DNA of 64,000 nucleotides from Reticulitermes speratus (GCA_021186555.1 JAJKFL010000042.1:13012781-13076780); one strand, 5' to 3'; counted from the stretch's first letter, positions 12,797-24,270 are shown. Program-made: numbers and translations. Notes: generated from the sequence alone by a model not told the origin.

Positions 12797-13640
12797 CTGG
12801 CGCATTCGCCTAACCGCAGCACAGCAACCAAGGAACACTTGTAACCTTGATAAACAAGGTAAACATAAAAACAATCTCAAGGTTACTAACCAAAGTAGTC
12901 ATAAATGTACAGCATGTGGGTCTTCATATAAAGTGTCTGTTATTTTTGTCGATTTTTCACCAAACCTGTAACACATTGACAAATTTTATTAAAAATTACC
13001 AATAACAATTTTCATGAAAATCCGGCCAGTGGGAGCCGAGTTGTTCCATGCGGCGGACGAACGGATGAATAAACGGACCAACGGATGGATGAACACAGTG
13101 GCGGACTGGCCAGGGTGTCAGCTTGCCCGATGGCAAGTGGGCCCCCTTAAACATTAGACAATATGTTAAAAATGTTAATGACCTTTTAGTAGCTTGAAAA
13201 TATAATAGAAGTTCCAATATTATTACTGGCTGCAACTAAAATTTACGTGTATTACTATTTTAATTAAATTTTTTTAATAAAATCCACCATTTATTTAAAA
13301 TTGAAAAAAATAATTTAAAAATTCAATTATAACAATCTGTATTTACATTTAGTATCTACTGTATACTGCCAGTAATATGTACAATATATGTACACTGTAA
13401 TTACTAAAATATATACATTTATTTCGCAATAATTTTAATTGTACCTTTTTTTCACTTATGTATTTTTTGAAAATTTTATTTATTTCTTATACAAATTAAA
13501 TTATAGCCTTATAGTTGTGGGTGGGCCCCCTTTGTCTCCTGGCAACCAATATTTTTAGACCCAGTCCGCCACTGGATGAACAGATATAATGAAGCTAATA
13601 GTCGCTTTTCGCAACTACTTTGCTAACGCGTCTAAAAATT
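12797..13640. repeat. Interspersed repeat family E, copy 1 (split by hAT MITE)
   Basis: Shares the block around TTTCATGAAAATCC, AGTGGGAGCCGAGTTGTTCC and CTAATAGTCGCTTTTCGCAA with copies at 23776-24270 and 46325-46707. The left end GGCGCATTCGC is the inverse of the right end GCGAACGCGCC seen in the family. The MITE at 13096-13574 interrupts it. Confidence 0.65.
13096..13574. mobile_element. hAT-type MITE with perfect 8-bp target duplication
   Basis: A 479-bp element with terminal inverted repeats CAGTGGCGGACTGG. The direct repeat GATGAACA lies on both sides (13088-13095 and 13575-13582), the 8-bp duplication expected of hAT elements. It has no coding capacity and an AT-rich interior. It sits inside an older repeat (12797-13640). 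Confidence 0.88.
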
Positions 13641-14332
13641 CAACATCTTACCAAGAATCAAAGCTAATGAGTGTCAAGGAGAGAGCGTATAATGGATTAT
13701 ATTATCGTAAAGTTCGGTCAGATAACTGTAAGTCACGTAAGGTTAGTGAAAATAATAATGAGCAGCACAAGGAAGCCTCATGATTACAGGTTTCATGACT
13801 GAATACAAACTGCCAATGGTGAAGAACATAAGGTTAGAGTGGGGATACTAAAAGCATGTGCGCGCGCACACACACAACGGTGAGGTCAAGTGGGCAATTC
13901 TAACTTCCTGTGTGTGGAGGTATAAATCAGGTTAGCTTTGCCAAATTCCTTGACAACTTTCTTTTCAATGTCAAAAATATGCAGGCCGAGTAGAATATTG
14001 CTAGTACACGAGTTGTGACATCACACAAATAATCATATGAAGGTGGATTAGAACGACTTGTTTGATAGTCGTTAATGACTAACACACTGGTCCTTATTTC
14101 GTCACCGCAAACAGGCAAAAAGAGGACAACGGATCCACCAACAGAAAAATATCATTCTAACTTGGCAAATGGCGTTTGGCCGTTTAACTGCACGGCACTA
14201 ATAACAATGATGGTAATAAAAATCATAATAACAACAGTTCTTTCAGCGGAATTATTCTTGCAAAGTTAACAATCGCTCACCTAGCCCAAATATTTCCATT
14301 TTGCAACATTCAACCAAAAAATGCACAATATT

Positions 14333-14596
14333 CCCCCCCCCCCCTCCCATTGGCGCAACAGCCCTTAGTGGGCCAGGGCCTCCTCATTATCGAGGCTTCA
14401 CGATCACACTCAGACAAACAACACTCGGTAGGACTCCTCTGGACGAGGGACAAGCTCGTCGCAGAGACCTCTACCTGACAACACACAACACTCACAACAG
14501 ACAGACATCCATGCCCCGGCGGGATTCGAACCAACAATCCCAGCAAGCGAGCGGCTGCAGACCCACGCCTTAGACCGCGCGGCCACTGGGATCGGC
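14333..14596 (-). mobile_element. SINE family A, full length, with target duplication
   Basis: Flanked by GCACAATATT (14323-14332 and 14597-14606). The minus-strand head GCCGATCCCAGTGGCCGCGC leads to a tail of G residues (C run on the + strand). Lies directly beside the palindrome at 14614. Confidence 0.9.
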
Positions 14597-14641
14597 GCAC
14601 AATATTATTCCTTAGATATTTACTACAATATCATACTGAAT

Positions 14642-14683
14642 ATTCCTACATGTTTCGATCCACAAGGGATCGTCTTCAGGAAA
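14642..14683 (-). ncRNA. Hammerhead-ribozyme-like motif, left end of palindrome
   Basis: On the minus strand: CTGAAGA core, one extra C, helix II GATCC/GGATC, GAAA, ACATGT helix III and a short helix I (TTTC with GGAA, one wobble). It is the mirror partner of the + strand motif at 15034-15076. Confidence 0.45.
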
Positions 14684-15033
14684 CCAAACCAAAACAATAC
14701 CGCATAAAACCAAATTAGCCACTTTTATACACAGTTGACATGGTGTGAAAAAGTCATATGGTTAAAATGTAAACAATTCTTTGTAGAATAGTTGTATAAG
14801 TGTACTGGATCTTGATATACAGTATGTCGGAGGCAGCCTACGTACTTAACGAAAGTTAACACAGTTCGTTAAGTAAGTAGGCTGCCTCCGGGATAGTTTA
14901 TGTCAAGATCCAGTACACTTATACAACTATTCTACAAAGAATTGTCTGCATTTTAATCATTTGACCCTTTTACACCATGTCAACTGTGTATAAAAGTGGC
15001 AAATTTGGTTTTAGGCGGTATTGTTTTGGTTTG

Positions 15034-15076
15034 GTTCCCTGATGATGATCCCTTGTGGATCGAAACATGTAGGAAT
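15034..15076 (+). ncRNA. Hammerhead-ribozyme-like motif, right end of palindrome
   Basis: Helix I GTTCC (15034-15038) with GGAAT (15072-15076); core CTGATGA (15039-15045); one extra T; helix II GATCC/GGATC (15047-15051, 15057-15061); core GAAA (15062-15065); two-base-pair helix III in ACATGT; cleavage-site A at 15071. The tiny helix III is typical of the minimal type I ribozymes reported in Penelope-like elements. The extra base between core and helix II departs from the textbook form, so activity is uncertain. Confidence 0.5.
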
Positions 15077-15769
15077 ATTCACAATGAACAATATAAATAT
15101 TTTCCATTTCTTACGCAACGCGAAGTTTTATTCCTTTGTTCACACGCAGCTGCCAATTAGTGACATGTCTTACATCACGGTGACATCTCCTGGTGCTGAG
15201 AAAACGAGCAAATGCTGACAATCGAGCACTTATTCTCAAGGTCAGAAGCGGGAAGTAAAGTGTTTTTCCGGTTTAACGCATCAGATTCGGGAAGCCTACT
15301 TTCAGAGTGACCGGAAAAGTCTTTCATCCTGACTGTAATTGTTTACCTGTGGAAAAATGGGGCTCATTCGATACCCCCCAATAAATTTTACGCTTGTTAT
15401 ACAGAAACAACTTCGTGAACATGTGAATAAAATGACTGACGTTATTGTTTCCTATCCATCGATTGTTAACAGCGATTTTATAAATCCTTCTTCCAGAAAT
15501 CGTTCCCGTCCTTCTGTTTCGATATCGTTTCCGCCTTAAGAAATTGTAAGCCTTTTATGTAACCGAAAGGGACGTAAACCCATATAAAACTGTCCTTCAC
15601 CGAGCTCTATTCTCACGCAGATAGGTCCAATCCACACTATTACATGCTATTTCACTAAGATCAATCATTTCCCACACACCTATTATTTCCAAAGTGGTTT
15701 CTGCTATCAAGATTTTCCACTAATATTTTTTACGTATTTGTCACCTCATTCCTTAAGCCACATGTTCCG

Positions 15770-16045
15770 TCCAAAACATCCTCCTTCATTTGATTACCCT
15801 AATAAAATTTGGTAAAGAATGCAAGGTATAAAAATGTATATTACGTAGTACTCTCCACCCTCCCCTTACTCCCTCTTTCATAGGCAAACAGCTCTTCCTC
15901 AGCACCCTGTTATCAAAACGTCTTTCTCAGCACACCAAAGATGTCAAGCACTCCTCGAATTTAAACCGTTCCAGTTAGTTTCCTAAATGTAATTTTGATT
16001 TGTTACTGCTCTTCCCAATATTTTAATCTTACCAGAGTTTCAAAG
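15770..16045 (-). mobile_element. Decayed LINE tail
   Basis: CATCCTCCTTCATTTGATTA and CTCCTCAGCACCCTGTTATC-like blocks match the minus-strand LINE tail at 26195-26680. Confidence 0.45.
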
Positions 16046-16092
16046 AATTTATTACTTGTAAGAACTTATTGTTGTGTTGTTCTGTGCTGTGG

Positions 16093-16380
16093 GTGGGCCG
16101 GGATAGTGTAGTCGGTATAGCGACTCGCTACGGGCTGGACGGTCCGGGGATCGAATCCCGGTGGAGGCGAGATTTTCAGCACCCGTCCAGATCGGACCTG
16201 GGGCCAAACCCAGCCTCCTGTATACACAATGGGTACCGGGTCATTCCCGGGGGTAAAGCGGCCGGGGCGTGGCGTTGACCACCCACCCCAATCTAGCGCC
16301 GAGGTTAAAGAAAGAGTAGAGCTATACCTCTACTCCCCCTCTGGGCCATTATGGCCTTTTCTAGGGTGAACTTACCTTGC
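16093..16380 (+). mobile_element. SINE family B, full length, with target duplication
   Basis: Head GGGCCGGGATAGTGTAGTCG, box B GGGGATCGAATCCCGG, core CCCGGGGGTAAAGCGGCCGG, and a CTTTTCTAGGGTGAACTTAC tail. Flanked by CTGTGCTGTGG (16082-16092 and 16381-16391). Confidence 0.9.
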
Positions 16381-16419
16381 CTGTGCTGTGGTCAAAAATA
16401 TATTACACTGTAAATTATG

Positions 16420-16703
16420 GTGGGCCGGATAGCGTAGTCTGTAAAGCGACTCGCTACGGGCTGGACGGTCCGGGGGATCGAATCCCGGTGGGGATGAGAT
16501 TTTCCGCACACGTCCAGACCGGCCCTGGGGCCCACCCAGTGGTGGTATCGGGCCGGGGAAATGGGGCTGACCACCAATTCCATCTGGCGCCGAGGTTAAA
16601 GAAAGAGTAGAGCTATACCTCTACTCTACCCCCCCCCCCGGCCCTCTGGGCCTTCATGGCCTCTTCTAGGTTAAAATTTACCTTTTTACTTTTACCCTTA
16701 CTT
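16420..16703 (+). mobile_element. SINE family B with target duplication
   Basis: A second copy 40 bp from the first, in the same direction. Flanked by TAAATTATG (16411-16419 and 16704-16712). Has a small internal deletion and a C-rich run at 16629. Confidence 0.88.
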
Positions 16704-17379
16704 TAAATTATGACAGAACGCCACCTATGTCTACAATAGTGCATGGCGTCATTACCCAGGAGACGGAAATCTTCAAACTCAGCGCCGTACCATATTCAAC
16801 CATCAAAGCAGCAACTTCCCACCTCTATACACACTTGAATGTACAGAAGTTCAAATATACGTTACGCAAATGAGCAGATACAAACACATGTTTTGTGTTA
16901 CTGTGTACAAGCTACACGATGCAATGCTGCAGTTGCAGCTCAGATCACTATTCAAATTTTCTTTTTTTAACTGTTATTTTTGGCAATGAACTTTCACGAA
17001 GAACGCAAATCCTACGCTTCAGTAATCACATCCGTTTACTGCCTTTTTTTCAGATTGTTGCAAAAAAAAATTACCACCAGCATTACACATCAAACTAAAT
17101 ACTCATTTTCCGGAAAACATAAATCTATTTCTTTTTAACTAAGAGACAAATTAATAGTTGCAGGTTTGACGTTGAAGCAAAAGAGCGCAGAGCGTTTCTA
17201 CTTTGTTATGGCAAGCTTCTGGTATGCGACTGTTTGATGGGTCTAGATTCTGTTAACAAGCTCTCACACGTTCAGCCGGTCCAAGGATGAAGCAAGAGAA
17301 CGACCCACTTAACCTGCACTCTATTGCTATACGTGCTCTGTATCATTACACCATGTGGTCTACACTGTGCAGATCCAAA

Positions 17380-17500
17380 CAGAGAACGTTTTTATAAGCT
17401 TTTGAAAGAAAGTGAAGGCGAGAACAGCGACGACGACAGCGTTGCTTCTACGACCACGATCTTAAGTCATTTTTGTTGCACCAGTGCCTCGCGGACGGAA
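17380..17500 (+). other. Possible coding exon remnant
   Basis: Reads DPNRERFYKLLKESEGENSD and DDSVASTTT in one frame, preceded by a weak acceptor-like CACTGTGCAG. Acidic and coding-like, but no partner exon and no family recognised. Confidence 0.15.
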
Positions 17501-17823
17501 GTTGCAACTAGACTCATGCTGAGGGTATCGCTAGTTGTACATGCTCTGTGCTCTGAGAAGCTGCCGTGTCGGTGTGGGAGGCAACAGACATCGTGACAAC
17601 AACAGTGAGTATAACTACCTCACACGCTTTGCAACCAGCAGAGTATGCTCCTCACAATAACATTAATCAGGTCACAATGTATTTCTAATACGTTTGTGGA
17701 GCCCAATAACTTGCGTGCATTTATACAATGGTCTTGGCTTAATACTCCTTTATGTAATACCTCCCAGCATACCTTCAATTACATTGTTCTTGCTTGTTAC
17801 TACTTCTACTACTATCTACTACT

Positions 17824-17873
<50 letters not shown>

Positions 17874-18007
17874 TGCTGCTGCTGCTTGGGAGAGGCGGGA
17901 GAGGATGAGATTGTAACATTTAAATTGATCTTAAGTAAAGAGGCTATGAAAGCTGATTGTATTTAACTGGCTTAAACAAGTTTCAGCTGTGAAACACAAC
18001 AACATCA

Positions 18008-18060
<53 letters not shown>

Positions 18061-18454
18061 GAGAGAGGATGGGAGTGTAACATTTAAATTTATCGTAAAG
18101 AAACACTATGAAATTGCACTCGATTGAACTGGCTCATTAAAAGTTACAGTTGTGAACACTACTAGTACTACTACTACTACTACTACTACTACTGCTGCTG
18201 CTGCTACTTGGGAGAGGCGGTAAAGGATGAGAGTGTAACATTTAAATTGATCGTAAAGAAAAAGACGTGCAAGTGAATTGGATTGAATTGGATCAGAATA
18301 TGTTACAGTTGCGGACTTCTGTGTACATTCCTATTACGTATTAATTTTAACACCTCACAATACATAACCTATACTATTATATAACTATACCACCGCTACT
18401 TCTACTACTACAGCTACTGCTGTCATTCTCATTACAGTAATCAACCGCAAAAAT

Positions 18455-18679
18455 CAGGGCGAGCTTAAGGCTATCACAATCCATGTGGCTGCATGAGGCC
18501 CCACCGTTAGAAGGGGGTTCTGAAAGGGCTCACTGTATATTTCAGATTTTGTGTCTAACACATTTTGTATCTGCAATTTTACATTGCTCATGTGCATTGT
18601 CGGCTCAGAAGCAAGCGTAGGTAGGCCCCCAAATTTATTTTTTTTTTACTTGGCCCAGAGGTGTCTTAAACCGGTTCTG
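18455..18679. mobile_element. Degraded hAT-like MITE
   Basis: The left end CAGGGCGAGCTTAAGGC and the inverted right end CAGAACCGGTTTAAGAC pair imperfectly, and the ends contain GGCCC blocks seen in many hAT MITEs. The flanking octamers agree at only 5 of 8 positions. Old copy, moderate support. Confidence 0.4.
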
Positions 18680-18705
18680 AGAATAATAACCTTTATATTG
18701 CTATT

Positions 18706-18967
18706 ATTCTATCCCAGTAGCCGCGCGATCTAAGGCGTGGGTCTGCAGTCGCTTGCTTGTTGTGATTGTTGGTTCGAATCCGCCGGGGGCATGGCTGTCT
18801 GTCTCTTGTGAGTGTTGTGTCTTGTCACGTAGAGATCTTTACGACGGGCCGATGACTCGTCCAGCGAGTCCTGCCGAGTGTGATGTGTCTGGGTGTGATC
18901 GTGAAGCCTCGATAATGAGGAGGCACTGGCCCACTAGGGGCTGTTGCGCCACGCCAAAAAAAAAAAA
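18706..18967 (+). mobile_element. SINE family A with target duplication
   Basis: Flanked by ATATTGCTATT (18695-18705 and 18968-18978). It has the complete body, including GTGATCGTGAAGCCTCGATA, and ends in a poly-A tract. It splits the tandem CTA repeat. Confidence 0.9.
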
Positions 18968-19703
18968 ATATTGCTATTGTTATTTGAGAGATCTAAGCGT
19001 AGGTGGGAGTGTAGGGTTAAATATATTCTAAACAATTCGTGTGTGGAGGTGTGGACTGGATTGAACTGGCACAAGATATGTTCAATGACTGGTTTCTTAG
19101 AACCCGATAATGAACCTTCGATTTACACCAAAGACGAGAAACTTCATGACTAGCTGACCAAGGAAGACAACGGACCACGAAGTTGTTACTGTCCTGTTGC
19201 TGGGGTTGGTACCACGGACAGAGCTGCAAGACAGTTCCGTAACTACCGTTTATAATCTTCAACAATCTTTAATAATACTGATAAGATTCAATGCAGGCCT
19301 ATGTGCCTACCTGTAACTCATATTAGACTCCTGCTCCTGTCAGTATCACATATGACAACTGGACGTCGAACTGTAAATCTTTATGTTGCATTCCTCACCC
19401 AATAAATGTTTGTTTATGCGGTTTTCATTGAATTTCTTTCCCATGTTCTAAAACATTCAGACGACATGTCAATGATAATAAGACTTGTCTTTATTTCCTC
19501 TAAGAACAACGCATTACATTAAGTGGTGTGATTGTACCTGTTGGTATTTCTGTTTGTGAAATGTAATTAGTTTATAAGAATGCCGTTACAAGTTTATGTT
19601 TCATAACATTATTTTACCATGTTGTTTACGTCTTCGTAACTACGCAATGTGAGCATCTATTAATAACACCAGAGATGCGCTCTTTTATTTTCTTTCTACA
19701 GTA

Positions 19704-20323
19704 CAGAGTGTTTAACTGAAAACCGAACCAAGGCGCACGGCACACCCAACGGCCAAACATTTCCGCATATAATACACGTAATATAACTTACTGCGTATTA
19801 AAGTAGGTGTTGGACATGGCCTCCTTCGCTTCTCAGACATGTCTGAACTCGAAAGAACTGAAACAGTGCGAACCCTTATTCTAAATTTCCTACGACACTT
19901 TTCATAAGATTTATTCTTTATATTCGAAGTAGTTTCCCGTAATTAAAATCCTCTGTATTTAACTGTACTTCTTACTGACTTACAAAACAAATTTGCGTTA
20001 CATTCTGCTTCACACGTCTGTTACAAACAGAAGATTAAACTGGACTGTGTAACTAAAACGTGGGACGATGCAATGTACCGTACACGCAGGGATAGGACTG
20101 GCGGTTTGTGATCATGCAGCGCAGTAACGGCAATTTCGAGACAAGACATTCATACACTGTTTGATGATCTGTTCACCAGGCGGCAAGCATGTCTGAGAGT
20201 TAAAGGGGGCCATTTCCAATATCTACACTAATATGTGGTAAGTTTTATTATATATTATATGACGAAATTTAATGCCATTAAGCTTCCCGTGCGTCTGGGT
20301 TCGGTTTTCAATTAAACTCCCTG
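19704..20323. mobile_element. TIR element with about 40-bp inverted termini, TA target
   Basis: Left end CAGAGTGTTTAACTGAAAAC (then CGAACC and CGCACGG); the right end inverted begins CAGGGAGTTTAATTGAAAAC and continues the same way. TA lies on both sides (19702-19703 and 20324-20325). No transposase was seen in 620 bp, so this is a non-autonomous Tc1/mariner-type or related element. Confidence 0.75.
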
Positions 20324-20789
20324 TAATTGCCGATCACACATGCTGCGCTGTCTAATATGTGTACTGCCTTCTGCCGCTCAAAAGGTTAGAATCCCACTCG
20401 CAGTATGACCGCATCTCTGCGTACTTTCTGTGCGTCTATTGTCCTGGGTCGATCTCTCGTCCAAGAATATATAAATAAGATTCATAAATATGAGAGGGCG
20501 TCCCAAGACAATATGATAATCTTTTCCAATACACAGAAATCTTGTCACGAGTCCCAGGAGATGCTCGACACCAAGACGGATGGACGGATGACTGACTGAC
20601 TGACCGACCGGCAGTCGTATCGTGACTTGACTCCCATTCTAAAAAGTACGAAGCACTCGTCTGCGGCACAAATATACCTGCGCACCATATATATCGTCTG
20701 CGGCACCACATATATAATATTTTTTCACTGTCTTTTAAAATACAGTTTTCACCAATTCATCTGCTGCTTACTAAATAAAATACATGGCG

Positions 20790-21110
20790 CGAAGTCCTCG
20801 AAAAGACGACAGTCTTTCTGCTGGTCAAGAAATTCTCAGCCTTTAATGAAACGCCAAGGTTCATTACCGTATTCACAAGAATCCGCTTCTGGAGTGTATC
20901 CAAACTATCTGTCCAATTCCGAGGCTCTGTCTAGCATTCTGTAGCGCTCCAGTTTCTCACGGAGAGTTTCGTAGTCCCTCGCCCTACTCTCTTCTGGAGA
21001 ACCACCTCTTGTCGACTGTCCACCATTGCCTATTCAGTACACTTCCCAGTTATGATCCATATGTGCAAAACCATCTTTTTCATCCGACCCTAGCCATGGT
21101 GACAGAGATC
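20790..21110 (-). mobile_element. LINE tail fragment
   Basis: TCAAGAAATTCTCAGCC, then AAGGTTCATTACCGTATTCA and CAAGAATCCGCTTCTGG, parallels the conserved tail at 26250-26310. Confidence 0.55.
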
Positions 21111-21345
21111 CCAATTAACATGAGAAGAATATGGATAGTTCGAAATATTATTTTGTTTGTTTATTTGTTTGTTGGTAAAGGAAAGGAGAATTACAAACAA
21201 ATGGCAAAAAAAAAAACAATACAGACGTGGAAAAACTACGGAGACTTCAACGGAAGGTAGAGAAAAAGACTCTGGAGAGTAATATTTGAAAATCCATTAA
21301 AATTCCTACGGAGATGTTCATCACTGTGACAACGGCTGTCTAGAG

Positions 21346-21857
21346 CAGTGGTATTCAACCTGGGGTACGCGTACCCCCGGGGTACGCGAAGACATCTTAG
21401 GGGGGTACGTAAAATTTAAAAAAATAAATAAATATATTATTTCATGATAAACACTGAATAATCAGGGCCAGATTTAGGGTTAGTCACAAGAGACCCGGAT
21501 GCAAGGACATGCGATTTGGGAGCGCCATTTTTTTTCCCTATCTCTCTCCTTTATGCTGTTCTTATCTGGGCGGCTAGTTTCATTTTATTCCACATAGTGC
21601 ACATAATTTTGCTTTGTTAAAATACCTTTGTTCCTTTATTAATTTTTATATGTAGGTAAAAATATATTTGACTCTCCTTTTTCTCATTTAAAACTTATTA
21701 TTTAATACATTATTTTGGATGTAATTTATTTAACTTATTTTAGATGTAGATTATAGACTATGTATAACTTGAATTATGCACCAACAACTTTGGGGGTACA
21801 AATTTGAAGAAAAATTACATCTGGGGGTAAGCGAACAAAAAAGGTTGAATACCACTG
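21346..21857. mobile_element. hAT-type MITE with perfect 8-bp target duplication
   Basis: A 512-bp element with termini CAGTGGTATTCAACCTGGGG and, inverted, CAGTGGTATTCAACCTTTTT. It is flanked by GTCTAGAG at 21338-21345 and 21858-21865. The CAGTGGT-TCAACC terminus is typical of hAT non-autonomous elements. An internal CAGGGCCAGATTTAGG at about 21464 resembles another hAT terminus and may mark a nested fragment. Confidence 0.88.
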
Positions 21858-22124
21858 GTCTAGAGTGTAATTGAATATCTTCCGTTGGAACATTTTATGG
21901 CTTATGTTTTGGATGGGTGAAATTTGGATTTTTAATTGTTTTAGTTTTATTCGAAAGGTAGAAAAAACTCTGTAAACTAGGATTAGATTTCCTGAAGGAT
22001 AAAAACGGATTCGGGTGGATCAGTTTTCGTGAGTAGCGTCATTCCTCTGGTGAGTATGACTTAACTCCACCTCATAAAATTCTTCATAGAATTATTCAAG
22101 CACGAGTTTTAGTAAAATAGTGAT

Positions 22125-22420
22125 ATCAACTGTCTTGTATGAGTGTGAAACATGGCTTACTTTGGTGAAAACATAAATTACACGTCTTTAATAAAGTGTC
22201 CAGGAAACTATTTCGACACATGAGAAATGTAGAAGGCAATTTAAATGATTGAGCACGAGCAAACTTGTGATTCATACAGGACGCCTTATATTACTGTTGC
22301 ATGGACTGTAGGAGACTATGATGGGTTAGGATACTGGAAATGAGAAATATATAGAGAGTTTTTCATGGAAATCTCTTGAAAAATGTCGATTTGAAAGGTC
22401 AAGAAGGAAGAGGAAAGATA
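22125..22420 (+). mobile_element. Decayed LINE RT fragment
   Basis: CAACTGTCTTGTATGAGTGT encodes TVLYECETW, the LYGCETW block; the frame is then lost. Confidence 0.5.
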
Positions 22421-22641
22421 ACATTACGATAGGTTTTACAAATATGGAGTGCAAAGACGAGAAGTGGCTTGAACTGGTTCAGATCGCGTCCAGTGGCGAG
22501 CTTGGCTATTACAGGCGTTGAAGAAGATATGGCCCGATTTTCATATAGAAAAAGGGAAGATAAAATTTTGAACTCAATGGCCACATTTTCGAAAAACCTA
22601 CTAGCCTTATTACATTATTTCGCCCTGCATTCTGTTCAGTA

Positions 22642-22911
22642 CCGATCCCAGTGGCCGCGCGGTGTAAGGCGTGGGTCTACGACCGCTCGCTTACTGGGAT
22701 TGTGGGTTCAAATCCCGCCGGGGGCATGGATGTCTGTCTCTTGTGATTGTTGTGTGTTGTCAGGTAGAGGTCTCTGCGACGAACTGGTCCCTCGTCCAGA
22801 GGAGTCCTAGTGATCGTGAAGCCTCGAAAACTGAGGCGGCATTGGCCCCCAAGGGGCTGTCGAGCCATTGAAAAAAAAAATAAAAAATAAGAAATAAGAA
22901 AATAAATAAAA
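22642..22911 (+). mobile_element. SINE family A with target duplication
   Basis: Flanked by ATTCTGTTCAGTA (22629-22641) and ATTCTGTTGAGTA (22912-22924). Ends in an A-rich AAATAAATAAA tail. Confidence 0.88.
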
Positions 22912-23775
22912 ATTCTGTTGAGTAGCACTAAGTTTTCTCTTTGTTTGTTCCTATTTTCTAGCGTGTAATAGAGAAATTATGTAGCATACTTGAATGTACG
23001 GATCAGTTGCTTTAACACATGCATAAATGTGTGTCACAATATAACTGTGGTCAGTACGTGAGGGCAAGAGAAATTTTTCATAATCTTTTGACATTAATCT
23101 TAGCATTGTTCTAAAGAGTGTAAACTCTTCTTGTCTTTCTGCTGAATCTATGTTTATATGCACAGAAGGAAGTAGTAGTATGATAACTTCGTGCCTTTAG
23201 GAACAATGCAGACTGCATCTGAGGTCTCTCTGTTTTGAATTCAGTTATGTATTACTTACTGATGACAATCTACAGGCTTAACTTCGCTGCTGCAGAATCT
23301 TCCAAGTTGCTCAACTCACAGAAAAAACAAGAGAGTCACATCCGTGATAGAGTCAAAGACACGATGTTTACAAGTACTTTTCATTGTCTCTAACAGTAAA
23401 CCTTCCAAACCTGAAATGAATGTTACAATCAATACCATTCTGTTCTTTTTCTCGTTACTTTTCTGTTTCGTTTACATCGATTCTCTCTTTTTATTTTTTT
23501 CTTTCTCTGATCTTTTCCATTTTTACATCTTTTTTCTTTCATCATTGTTTTTATTCTTCTAATATTTCCTTTTCCTTTCAATTTTTATTCACCTATTTTC
23601 CTGCCATGCACACCGCGTTAGTACCAGCTTAAATCACAACCAGTTGTTGTGTAGGCCTATTTACAGAATTTCATGGTACGTTCAGCAGTTGCCAGTTTAA
23701 ATTACAGCAGATTCTGTGTGCCACCTACCTTAACAATTAAACAACAGAGGCAATGTACGTATAAACGTAACATTC

Positions 23776-24270
23776 AGGCGCGTTCGCCTAACCATTGTTG
23801 CCGTGGAAGAGAAATAAGTATTACATATTCTGAGTGTGTGTCTGTAGCCTTAATTATCCAGCATGCAAAGCGCATGCGCCATATTATATTGTCATCTGTG
23901 GCGGTCTGACTCTAAAATATTTTTTCACATTATCTCATAAACGGCACGATTTTCGGGAAAAAGTTACGGAATATAAAAGTGTGTTTTGATTTTCTCTACA
24001 AATTTGTCTGAAATATTTATCATTTATCATATGAAGAATCGAGAGAGATATTATCATAAATGTACATAGGTGTTTGTGTAAAGTACCGGTTATTCTTGTC
24101 AGATTTTAATGAAACTTGACTGTTCTCGACAGATGTTCGAAAAATACTCAACTATAAAATTTCATGAAAATCCGTCCAGTGGGAGCCGAGTTGTTCCACG
24201 CGGACGGACGGACAGACAGACAGACATAACGAAGGTAATAGTAGCTTTCCGAAATTTTGCGAACGCGCCT
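23776..24270. repeat. Interspersed repeat family E, copy 2, inverted ends
   Basis: The best-kept copy: GGCGCGTTCGC at the left and GCGAACGCGCC at the right form terminal inverted repeats. It contains ATCATAAATGTACATAGGTG, the GTGGGAGCCGAGTTGTTCC block and a GACGGACAGACAGACAGA run. Probably a non-autonomous DNA element; its superfamily is not clear. Confidence 0.65.

Larger units (their letters stand above)
14614..15103. repeat. Long palindrome with outward hammerhead-like ends (Penelope-like)
   Basis: Two arms of about 220-240 bp in inverted orientation meet near 14855. Diagnostic shared blocks are TTGTGGATCGAAACATGTAG, GACATGGTGT, GTTGTATAAGTGTACTGGAT and GGAGGCAGCCTAC. The arms are about 85-90 percent alike by eye. 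Terminal motifs on both strands are listed separately. Confidence 0.85.
17798..19090. repeat. About 160-bp tandem repeat with internal CTA/CTG expansions, four units
   Basis: Units begin with (CTA)n, some passing into (CTG)n, followed by GGGAGAGG, GGATGAGA, GTGTAACATTTAAATTGATC and a TGAACTGGC segment. Starts are at about 17798, 18007 and 18160; a diverged fourth unit (about 18969-19085) lies beyond a hAT-like remnant and a SINE. Reading frames here are low complexity and not genes. Confidence 0.8.

Noticed and set aside
17645-17966. Leu- or Thr-rich frames
   Set aside because: Produced by the CTA/CTG triplet tract.
22469-22871. Reading frames with PRSQWPRGVRRG or GFEPTIPVSER sequences
   Set aside because: Translations of SINE family A, in both directions.
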